Shown here piece by piece: positions 1 to 6,029 of a stretch of DNA of 44,373 nucleotides. Within the stretch, counting starts at the first letter, position 1, and each line of letters begins with the position of its first letter. Both the position numbers and the translations under genes were made by a program. This DNA is from Thermoleophilia bacterium (GTDB lineage Bacteria > Actinomycetota > Thermoleophilia > Solirubrobacterales > 70-9): assembly GCA_016649905.1 (NCBI GenBank), contig JAENWU010000007.1, positions 1-44,373 of the forward strand, in the 5' to 3' direction. The notes under the pieces are model-generated. The model was not told where the DNA came from, did no database searches, and saw only the letters and a program-made list of their open reading frames with translations.

Positions 1-755
1 ACCGCGGCTTCCGCGTCGTCCGCTTCGACAACCGCGACGTCGGCCGCTCGACCAAGATCGACTCCGCCGGGGTGCCCACCCGCGTCGACATGCTGACCGG
101 CCGCCGCGCGACCGCGCCCTACCTGCTCGCCGACATGGCCCGCGACAGCTTCGGCCTGATGGACCACCTCGAGCTCGACTCCGCCCACGTCGCCGGCGCC
201 TCGATGGGCGGGATGATCGCCCAGTCGATGGCGATCGCCGACCCCGCCCGCGTGCGCTCGATGGCCTCGATCATGTCGACGACCGGCAGCCGCTGGACCG
301 GACTGCCCAGCCTCAAGGCCTTCGGCGTCCTCTTCGGCGGCCCGCCCAAGGGCCGCGACCAGGTGATCGAGCGCGCCGTCAAGACCTTCCGCGTGATCGG
401 CTCGCCCGCCTACCCCTTCGAAGAGGACCGCATCCGCGAGATCGCCGCCGCCTCCTACGACCGCGGCCACTCCGCCGCCGGAGTCGCCCGCCAGCTGCAC
501 GCGATCTTCGCCTCCGGCGACCGCACCCAGGCCCTGCGCCGCATCGACGTCCCGACCACCGTCATCCACGGCAGCGCCGATGTCCTCGTGCGGCCGGCCG
601 GCGGCCGCGCCACCGCGAGAGCCACCCCCGGCGCCCGCCTGCGGATCTTCGAGGGCATGGCCCACGACCTGCCGCCGGCGCTCGGGCCGGAGATCACCGA
701 CGAGATCGCGACCAACGCCGCCCGCGCCACCGACCGCGTCGAGCAAGCCGCCTGA
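1..755 (+). CDS. alpha/beta hydrolase, 5' end outside window
   Basis: This is the C-terminal part of an alpha/beta-hydrolase fold enzyme. The frame is open from the first bases and already reads a typical early segment (GFRVVRFDNRDVGRST, the loop before the nucleophile), so the true start lies upstream of the window. The nucleophile elbow GASMGGM is intact. A later VIHGSADVLV segment fits the acid-bearing strand, and GMAHDLP carries the expected catalytic His. The usual family length is about 280 residues, so only a few dozen residues are missing. The substrate cannot be told: esterase, lactonase and haloperoxidase-like members share these motifs. The protein has no signal peptide in the visible part and is probably cytosolic. 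A GTG at position 72 could serve as an internal start but would cut into the fold. Confidence 0.85.
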   Translation, partial: RGFRVVRFDNRDVGRSTKIDSAGVPTRVDMLTGRRATAPYLLADMARDSFGLMDHLELDSAHVAGASMGGMIAQSMAIADPARVRSMASIMSTTGSRWTGLPSLKAFGVLFGGPPKGRDQVIERAVKTFRVIGSPAYPFEEDRIREIAAASYDRGHSAAGVARQLHAIFASGDRTQALRRIDVPTTVIHGSADVLVRPAGGRATARATPGARLRIFEGMAHDLPPALGPEITDEIATNAARATDRVEQAA

Positions 756-784
756 CCGAGCTCCCCACGCCCAGCGCCCGGCGA

Positions 785-868
785 TGCGGCTGAAAGGAGT
801 CGAACCTTCACGGAGTTTCCTCCACACGGACCTGAACCGTGCGCGTCTACCAGTTCCGCCACAGCCGC
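785..868 (-). tRNA. tRNA-Leu (anticodon CAG)
   Basis: Read on the minus strand this folds as a class II tRNA. The acceptor stem GCGGCTG pairs with CAGCCGC and is followed by discriminator A. The anticodon stem CACGG/CCGTG holds loop TTCAGGT (anticodon CAG). There is a long variable arm and a T loop TTCGACT. The CCA end is not encoded. It reads CUG leucine codons. Confidence 0.95.
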
Positions 869-959
869 GGGAGCAGGCAATTTACCGGTTGCGCCCCAAA
901 GGCCGGCTCCACCCCACGAAGCGAGCCCCCGCACCGGCTCGCTAAACTGCCCGTCCCTC

Positions 960-1032
960 GCCGCTATCGTCTAGGGGACTAGGACGCCGGATTCTCAGTC
1001 CGGAAACCGGGGTTCGAATCCCCGTAGCGGTA
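960..1032 (+). tRNA. tRNA-Glu (anticodon CTC), island insertion site
   Basis: A 73-nt tRNA with acceptor GCCGCTA pairing with TAGCGGT (first pair G-U), the glutamate-type D arm beginning GTCTAG, anticodon stem CCGGA/TCCGG around loop TTCTCAG (anticodon CTC), and T arm CGGGG/CCCCG around TTCGAAT. CCA is not encoded. The 3' 42 bases, from the anticodon stem to the discriminator, recur at 2987-3028. This marks the gene as the integration target of the island that follows, and the tRNA itself is left whole. Confidence 0.95.
991..1032 (+). repeat. attL-like copy of the 42-bp tRNA-Glu 3' repeat
   Basis: Left copy of a perfect 42-bp direct repeat, lying inside tRNA-Glu from the last bases of the anticodon stem 5' arm through the T arm and acceptor to discriminator A. 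The other copy starts 1996 bp downstream. tRNA 3' ends are the classical target of tyrosine integrases. Confidence 0.9.
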
Positions 1033-1092
1033 TGGCCTTAAACGGATAGAGCCGCACTGAGGGCACCTCTGAGCCGCCTAGCCCTTCGTTTG

Positions 1093-1236
1093 TTACCAGG
1101 CCGCTTTTTCGAAGCGAGTCCAGTTACGCTGGCCGCGGCGCCGCTCTGCCTTCGCATTCGCCGGCAACTTCTGCGGCTTGCAGAGCAGGCAGCCGCTGCG
1201 GCGATGCTTGGGGCGTCGGCGCTTGTGGTGGGCCAT
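1093..1236 (-). CDS. small basic CxxC protein (47 aa), unknown function
   Basis: A 47-residue frame starting at ATG (minus-strand 1236) and ending in TAA. The N-terminus is strongly basic (MAHHKRRRPKHRRSGC). A Cys-x2-Cys pair follows in RRSGCLLCKPQK, then another basic stretch and an aromatic C-terminus (NWTRFEKAAW). The RRSGCLLCKP core reminds me of small uncharacterised bacterial proteins, but I cannot confirm a family. The lone Cys pair could give half a zinc site or a redox pair, and the charge suggests nucleic acid binding. The gene lies 38 bp downstream of the toxin stop on the same strand, so it may be the third gene of the AbiE operon. No clear ribosome binding site is seen. The coherent basic composition and the island position argue that it is real. 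Confidence 0.55.
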   Translation of the reverse strand: MAHHKRRRPKHRRSGCLLCKPQKLPANAKAERRRGQRNWTRFEKAAW

Positions 1237-1274
1237 CGACACAGCTTGTCAGACAGCTATTAACTGGTCATTGG

Positions 1275-2111
1275 TCAGAGACGCTCGATCGGCATCGGAT
1301 CGTCGGGAACGTTACGAAGCAGCAGGCCGATCCGGCTGCGGACGAGATTCAGTGCACCGGGGATGTCGTAGCCAGTTGGAACTGAACGCACGAGTCCATT
1401 CAAGTCGGCGGCGAAGTCGGGGTCGACGAGCTTGGTCTTGAGATGGCCGACGAGCTGGGAGTAGCTGTAGACACGGTCCTGCATGTAGTGACCGAGCGCC
1501 GCGGTGATCTCGCCGGCGTCGATTTCGGGCAGGTTGAGGCCGATCCAGAGGTCGAAGAGGTCCCGCCCCTTGCGGCGCTGGCACAGAGCCCGGACCTTGG
1601 TGGCGAGGATCTCCTCGATGGTGAAGGTGCGTACGTCTGCGCTTCCGCTCCACCACGGCGAAGTCACCTCGAACGGAATGAAGACGTGGTCGCTGTGGGG
1701 CGTGCTCTCGGCGACGTTGGTCTCGATCTTGACCCGGATCGTCGTGGCCCCGGACTCTGCGTCTGCATCGAACCACATCGTGGCCGTGTCGGAGTCCTTG
1801 CTGGGGAAGGTGCGGCGGTGCTCACGCAGGCCAATCCGCTCGGTGACCGCGCGCAACCGGTCAAAGACCTCGCCGAGTTTCGGGCGCTGGTCGGTGCGCA
1901 CGAAGTCGAGATCCTCGGAGTAGCGCTGCGGCTCCTTGAGGTGGAGCTTGTGCAGGCAGGTGCCGCCGCGGAAGGCGAGCTCCTCGGAGAGCAGCGGATC
2001 GGCAGCGATCTCCACGAGTAGCCGCGACACGATCAGATCCTGCTCGACCTGGTCCTCGGAGGGCCATGGGGCGGTAGCGCTCCAGGCGACAATGGAGGCG
2101 CGCGGGATCAT
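1275..2111 (-). CDS. abiEii: AbiEii-type nucleotidyltransferase toxin
   Basis: Toxin of an AbiE (type IV) toxin-antitoxin and abortive phage infection pair. Members are nucleotidyltransferase-fold proteins (the AbiEii/AbiGii family, formerly DUF1814). The nucleotidyltransferase signature is visible as FRGGTCLHKL followed by RYSEDLDFV, that is GGT with the downstream acidic D-x-D-like pair. The family's second block is KVRALCQRRKGRDLFDLW. Length is 278 residues from ATG 2111, normal for the family. I chose this start because it overlaps the antitoxin stop in a TGATG arrangement. A start at 2153 would add 14 residues lying inside the antitoxin gene. The second gene of the pair is translationally coupled to abiEi. 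Known AbiEii toxins cause reversible growth arrest, some by modifying tRNA ends; the target here is unknown. Confidence 0.9.
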   Translation of the reverse strand: MIPRASIVAWSATAPWPSEDQVEQDLIVSRLLVEIAADPLLSEELAFRGGTCLHKLHLKEPQRYSEDLDFVRTDQRPKLGEVFDRLRAVTERIGLREHRRTFPSKDSDTATMWFDADAESGATTIRVKIETNVAESTPHSDHVFIPFEVTSPWWSGSADVRTFTIEEILATKVRALCQRRKGRDLFDLWIGLNLPEIDAGEITAALGHYMQDRVYSYSQLVGHLKTKLVDPDFAADLNGLVRSVPTGYDIPGALNLVRSRIGLLLRNVPDDPMPIERL

Positions 2112-2887
2112 CAGATGTCGGGTTCGACCTCGGTGTTGACGATGACGCCCCAATCCTCGTCGACGGTTCCCCGAGAGGATCCGCCTGCTGCCAGCGGTAT
2201 CGGGGCGCCTTTGCCGGGATCGGCGACGGCACGCAACGAGTTCGTCTCGACATCGCCGCGGAACTTTGTGAGCAGCCAGCCGAGTCGCCGAGCGTGGGTC
2301 CGCGGGCGCAGCGCACTCAAACGGGCGAGCTCGGCTCCGTCGAGTTCGCCTATCTCGCGCAGGATCGTCGCGACATTGCTTAGTCCGCCGCTCTTCCCGG
2401 GGCGTTCAACGAGGTCGCCCACAGTCGCCTCACGGGTCGATACGGCCATCGTTCCCGTCGGCGTGTTGACCTGTTCAACCGGGGTTTGCGCGGCAAGGGC
2501 CGAGGTTTGAAAGCGAAGCCGGATCCGGTCGAAGTTACGATTCTCGACATGGCGGTCGGTCACGACCTGAAAGATCTGAGCGGCCTGGTGGGATGCCCCA
2601 TGCTGAGCGGCAGCGGAGAGCAAGCCCACGTAGTAGTCGCGGCCGAGGTGCTGCATCATCGGGTCGATGAACCAAGCCGCCGGGACGGCGCCCCAGCTTC
2701 GGTACTCGGGCGGCACCATCACGTGGAAGCTGCGTGCCGGCGTGAAGAGGCGCCGCTGGCTTCTCAGGCGTGCCAGCCCGTGACGGGTAGCATCGGACCC
2801 AGCCCCGGTCTGCGCCGCGATTTCGCCGGTGGTCGCCCAGTAGCGCCCACGGCTTATGAGGAAATCAGGCAACTCGCGGAATGTCAT
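2111..2887 (-). CDS. abiEi: AbiEi-type antitoxin and transcriptional autoregulator
   Basis: Antitoxin partner of AbiEii. AbiEi proteins have an N-terminal winged helix that represses their own promoter and a C-terminal domain that neutralises the toxin without forming a stable complex. Here the N-terminus reads a helix-turn-helix-like segment (TTGEIAAQTGAGSDATRHGLARL). It is followed by the family stretch PAAWFIDPMMQHLGRDYYVGLLSAA and GASHQAAQIFQVV. The C-terminal half has the expected RLRPRTHARRLGWLL helix. The start is uncertain: ATG at 2887 (used here) or in-frame TTG at 2899, which falls inside the inverted repeat at 2897-2921. The 3' end overlaps the toxin start by one base. Confidence 0.88.
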   Translation of the reverse strand: MTFRELPDFLISRGRYWATTGEIAAQTGAGSDATRHGLARLRSQRRLFTPARSFHVMVPPEYRSWGAVPAAWFIDPMMQHLGRDYYVGLLSAAAQHGASHQAAQIFQVVTDRHVENRNFDRIRLRFQTSALAAQTPVEQVNTPTGTMAVSTREATVGDLVERPGKSGGLSNVATILREIGELDGAELARLSALRPRTHARRLGWLLTKFRGDVETNSLRAVADPGKGAPIPLAAGGSSRGTVDEDWGVIVNTEVEPDI

Positions 2888-2896
2888 CTGATCGGC

Positions 2897-2921
2897 CAAC
2901 GTGATGAATTACATCATGTTG
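2897..2921 (-). promoter_or_regulatory. inverted-repeat operator before abiEi
   Basis: Two 10-base arms (CAACGTGATG and CATCATGTTG, one mismatch) flank a 5-base AT-rich spacer (aatta). The site lies 10 bases upstream of the chosen abiEi ATG and overlaps the alternative TTG start. AbiEi proteins are known to bind inverted repeats at their own promoter, so this is the natural operator candidate. Confidence 0.6.
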
Positions 2922-2986
2922 GGCGAACGGAACGAAAGCAATGACCTATCCGAGCGGTATCCGATGTCCTATTCCGGCGTCTTCCT

Positions 2987-3028
2987 ATTCTCAGTCCGGA
3001 AACCGGGGTTCGAATCCCCGTAGCGGTA
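2987..3028 (+). repeat. attR-like copy of the tRNA-Glu 3' end
   Basis: Right copy of the perfect 42-bp direct repeat. It lacks the acceptor 5' strand and D arm and cannot fold as a tRNA. It ends, like the left copy, at the discriminator A and marks the right boundary of the AbiE island. Confidence 0.9.
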
Positions 3029-3075
3029 CCTCACGAAAGGCTCCGCGGCAGTCAGCGTCAAGCTCGCGGTCGCTG

Positions 3076-3190
3076 CTACCGGCGCTGGGCCAGCTTCGCT
3101 CCGATCGCGGCTCGGCCCGAGATCCCGAGCTTCCCGAAGACCTGCGAAAGATGCTTCTCGACCCTCTTCTCGCTGATGTGCCGCCTCGCC
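3076..3190 (-). pseudogene. LuxR-type helix-turn-helix C-terminal fragment
   Basis: The last 37 codons of a LuxR/NarL-family regulator, ending in TAG. The recognition-helix block is clear: ISEKRVEKHLSQVFGKLGIS, then GRAAIGAKLAQRR. Upstream of about 3190 the frame no longer resembles the family, so the rest of the regulator is missing. No start codon or ribosome binding site is present. It sits 48 bp to the right of the att repeat, which suggests that an integration, excision or deletion event at the island edge removed the rest of the gene. It could be a leftover of the chromosomal neighbour of tRNA-Glu or of an earlier island. Confidence 0.65.
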
Positions 3191-3398
3191 CGTCCCCATA
3201 CTGTTCGAGGAAGAACTCGAGGAAACATGGGGGAAATCCCTACTTTTTGGCGTGGCCTCAGCCAAGGGGCTCGGAGTTGGGCCACCTCGCGGCCATGACG
3301 ACGAAAACCATCGCAGCGATCGCCCGCCTGCCCCGCCGCCGCCACCCCTCATACGATGGAGGAATGCTCGAGATGCTCCCGCGCCCGGCGCGCCGGCC

Positions 3399-4301
3399 GT
3401 GACGTTCTGGACCAAGGGGTCGGTAGCCGGCTCGGCCGTTGCCGCGCTTGTGCTCGTCATGGCGATCGCCCCGGCGCCGGCCGACCAGGCTGCAGCGACT
3501 GCAGGGTGCAGCGGGGTGTCGTTGCGTGGTGGATCGCGGCTGATGGACGCGTATGCACGGGCCGGTGATTATCCGACAGTGCAAACCAACACGGCTGACG
3601 GCGTCCCCGCCCGCGTGTCGGTCGAGATCCCGCCGATCCGGTTTACCGGCCCAGGCGGCTCGGCGACGCTACCCGTTGGACCGTGTCAGCACATCTATCG
3701 CTTCCAGTTCGAGAACGTCCGGGCGCCGGGTGGCGAGGCTCCCTCGCCGTTTCGGTACCTCGAGGTCGACTGGAACACCGAGGGGCTCCCGCGGGGCCCG
3801 AACAACTCGTTCACCTCCCCACATTTCGACTTTCACTATTACCTCCGCCCACGCCACGTGGTTGACATGAAGACGATGTGCGTGTCGAGCAATGGCAAGA
3901 CGTGTGATCCGTTCAAGACCGGTTACGCCCAGATGCGTCGCTTCTTGACGATGCCCGCGCCTGCTTTCGTACCGGCGAGCTACGCGCCGGAAGTTGAGTC
4001 GTCGATTCCCATGATGGGCCTCCACCTGCTCGATCGCACATTCGACTACACGGTCCACAATGTCGACCATCACCCAACGTTGATCTACGGGACCTTCGAC
4101 GGGAAGGTTCTGTTCGCCGAGGCGTCTGTGACTCTGGCAACGCTCCAGGGTGCGATCGCGGCTCCTGGTCAGGTCGTCTCGTTCCCGTTTCACCAGCCGC
4201 GGGCGGTGCAAGGTGGGGTCCCGTGGCCAAAGCGGTTCACAATCCAGTACCTGCCTAACGGGACGTTCCGCGCCGGGTTCGAGCTATTCCGCACGCGATA
4301 G
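3399..4301 (+). CDS. secreted TTHB210/DUF5602-like protein
   Basis: A 300-residue exported protein. From the GTG at 3399 it begins with a short charged stretch and a hydrophobic core (VAALVLVMAIAPAPA), a typical signal peptide ending near residue 35. The mature part carries HFDFHYYLRP around the middle, MMGLHLLDRTFD later, and a C-terminal IYGTFDGKVLFAEASVTL. This set recalls the TTHB210-like domain (DUF5602), where histidines and an FxDGKxxFxE strand are typical; the assignment is from memory and moderate. Function is unknown. A 12-codon frame (3364-3402) ends in a TGA overlapping the GTG start. The ATG at 3364 directly follows GGAGGA, so it has no proper spacing. Composition looks less GC-rich than the operons to the right, consistent with the gene being acquired together with the island. 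Confidence 0.7.
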   Translation: MTFWTKGSVAGSAVAALVLVMAIAPAPADQAAATAGCSGVSLRGGSRLMDAYARAGDYPTVQTNTADGVPARVSVEIPPIRFTGPGGSATLPVGPCQHIYRFQFENVRAPGGEAPSPFRYLEVDWNTEGLPRGPNNSFTSPHFDFHYYLRPRHVVDMKTMCVSSNGKTCDPFKTGYAQMRRFLTMPAPAFVPASYAPEVESSIPMMGLHLLDRTFDYTVHNVDHHPTLIYGTFDGKVLFAEASVTLATLQGAIAAPGQVVSFPFHQPRAVQGGVPWPKRFTIQYLPNGTFRAGFELFRTR

Positions 4302-4444
4302 CCGCCGTGGCGCCGCCGAGCTGATGGCCGACCCCGACCATCCAGGCCATTTCTCTTGCGCCTGCTTCTAGGCTACCTGCCCTTTTCCGCTCGGGGCCAA
4401 ATCCAGGGTGCATTCGATCGGCACGACTATCTCTCCACTAAGGA

Positions 4445-4463
4445 CGAATCGTTGTAGCGGTAC
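4445..4463 (+). repeat. degenerate third copy of the tRNA-Glu att core
   Basis: Nineteen bases matching 16 of 19 positions of the end of the att repeat at 3011-3029. Both read CGAATC, three differing bases, then GTAGCGGTAC. With the copies at tRNA-Glu and 2987-3028 it would delimit a second, older unit containing the LuxR fragment and the DUF5602-like gene. Confidence 0.45.
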
Positions 4464-4529
4464 TCCCCGACCTCGGCCGTTCCAGTGGCTCGGACTCCAC
4501 GGTTCTCCCGAACCGAGGCGGGGCGTTTC

Positions 4530-6026
4530 TCAGCTGATCGCCCTGCCAATCGTCGAGGCGATCGCCGCCGTGGCGAAGAGCGCGAAGAAGGCGGTCAGGA
4601 TCATGCGCGAGTAGCGGAGGGCGGGGGAGGCTTGCTGCCAATGGCCCGGTGGGCCGATCGAGCGCTCGGCGCGGATCTGCCCGCGCGGCACGCCCGCAGC
4701 GTTGAGCTGCTCGGCGAAGCTGGAGATCATCCCCTCAGGGCCCGAGATCATCACCGCTCGCTCGCGCAGCTCGCCATCGACCAACTCGGCCACCGCTTCG
4801 ATCGTCGGCCGTCCCCTCTCCTCGGCGACCCAGAGATGGACGTCGAGGCCGGGGAAACGTTCTGCGCACGCTTCGAGCTGCTCCAGCTTGAAGGCCTGCT
4901 CGCGGGAATCGACGGCCAGGACCAGGGTGACCTCGTAGCCCTCGTAGCGCCGCGGGTTCTCGGCCAGGTCGGCCGCCATCGCCAGGAACGGGGTCACCCC
5001 GATCCCGCCGGCGAGCCAGAGCTGCTTGCGCAGTCGCGGCCGCTCGGTCACGAGTCGGCCGAAGGTGCCGTGCAACAGCGCCCGCGGGTCGTCGCTGGCG
5101 GCGATCCGCTGGATCTGCTCGGTATGGGCGCCGGCGGCCTCGATCACGATCGAGATCCGCTCCTGGCCCGGGGGAGAGGCGATGCTGAACGGGTGGGCGG
5201 CGAAATCACGGTGCACGTGCATCGGATCGTCGACCAGATCGGCGTAGGCGAACTGGCCGGCGGAGAAGTTGATCGGCCGCCCGACCGGCTCGGCGACGAT
5301 CTCCGTGGCGCTGGCGTGGGGATGATGCTCGACGCTGACGATCCGGTACTCGTGTTTGGGCTCGACGTAGCGGCGCACGAGGGCGACCCAGACGAAGGAG
5401 GCGAGGCCGGCGCCGAAGAGGACGAACAGGTAGATCCGCAGGGCCGGGATCGCGGCGGTGTCGAAGATCGCGTTGTCGATCAGGATGCTGAAGCCGGTCA
5501 GGATCATCGCCAGGCCGAGCAGCAGATGGATCCAGCGCCAGCGGTCGAAGGGCAGACGCATATAGAGCGTCGTGATCAGCGCCGTGGCGATCGCCAGGTA
5601 GGAGATCCAGTCGAGGACGACGAGGTGGAAGGGGACGATCACGTGCGCGGCGCTGTCGACGCCGGCGGGGAGGGTGCCGAAGAAGTACAGCATCGGGTGC
5701 ACGCTGACCATCACGAACATCAGCATCCCGACCACCCCATGGGCGACGTATACCTGCGTCATGTCACCGAACAGCCACTCCAATACCGCCAGCCGACCGG
5801 CCAGGATCACCGTTAGCGCGAGCAGCGTGGCACCGGCGATCCCGGTCACCTCACCGACCACGAACCAGGTTCCGCGGGAGCTGAGGCCGGGAGCCGCGAC
5901 GAAGTAGATGAAAAGCGGGATCGCGACCGCCAGGGCCACGAGTCCGTAGCCGATCAGCCCAGACCCGCCGCCGATCTTCCGCGCCTCGCGCTCCAGCGCG
6001 ATCGACGGTGATATTTCCGGCGCCAC
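4530..6026 (-). CDS. membrane ferric-reductase-like flavoprotein (FAD/NAD(P)H)
   Basis: A 498-residue flavocytochrome-like oxidoreductase that would pass electrons from NAD(P)H through FAD to membrane heme. Residues about 25-220 hold six or so membrane spans of the ferric-reductase type. Candidate heme ligands are His in VYVAHGVVG, SVHPMLYF and RWIHLLLG. An FR-type FAD domain follows, with HPFSIASPP as the FAD site. Then comes an NAD domain with GGIGVTPF and, near the end, MISGPEGMI. Unusually there is a further hydrophobic segment at the extreme C-terminus (YSRMILTAFFALFATAAIAS), which would anchor the dehydrogenase end. It starts with GTG 3 bp after the lyase stop and is the last gene of the MFS-lyase-reductase operon. 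The true electron acceptor (iron, oxygen or a lyase-derived aromatic) is not revealed. Confidence 0.8.
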   Translation of the reverse strand: MAPEISPSIALEREARKIGGGSGLIGYGLVALAVAIPLFIYFVAAPGLSSRGTWFVVGEVTGIAGATLLALTVILAGRLAVLEWLFGDMTQVYVAHGVVGMLMFVMVSVHPMLYFFGTLPAGVDSAAHVIVPFHLVVLDWISYLAIATALITTLYMRLPFDRWRWIHLLLGLAMILTGFSILIDNAIFDTAAIPALRIYLFVLFGAGLASFVWVALVRRYVEPKHEYRIVSVEHHPHASATEIVAEPVGRPINFSAGQFAYADLVDDPMHVHRDFAAHPFSIASPPGQERISIVIEAAGAHTEQIQRIAASDDPRALLHGTFGRLVTERPRLRKQLWLAGGIGVTPFLAMAADLAENPRRYEGYEVTLVLAVDSREQAFKLEQLEACAERFPGLDVHLWVAEERGRPTIEAVAELVDGELRERAVMISGPEGMISSFAEQLNAAGVPRGQIRAERSIGPPGHWQQASPALRYSRMILTAFFALFATAAIASTIGRAIS

Positions 6027-6029
6027 GAG

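Larger units (their letters stand above)
1033..3028 (+). mobile_element. AbiE mini-island integrated in tRNA-Glu
   Basis: A 1996-bp unit between two perfect 42-bp tRNA-Glu 3' repeats. It holds three minus-strand genes: an AbiEi antitoxin, an AbiEii toxin and a 47-aa basic CxxC protein. No integrase, recombinase or transposase reading frame is visible. It would therefore be either a decayed element or a satellite moved by an integrase encoded elsewhere. Base composition looks lower in GC by eye than the flanking housekeeping genes, which fits acquisition, although I did not compute it. Excision between the repeats would restore a single intact tRNA-Glu. Confidence 0.8.

Noticed and set aside
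2987-3028. A second tRNA-Glu gene
   Set aside because: Only the 3' 42 bases are present; there is no acceptor 5' strand, D arm or complete anticodon stem, so it is an attachment-site copy.
3364-3402. A 12-codon leader peptide before the DUF5602-like gene
   Set aside because: Its stop overlaps the GTG start, but its ATG is one base from the GGAGG, leaving no workable spacing; the overlap is probably chance.
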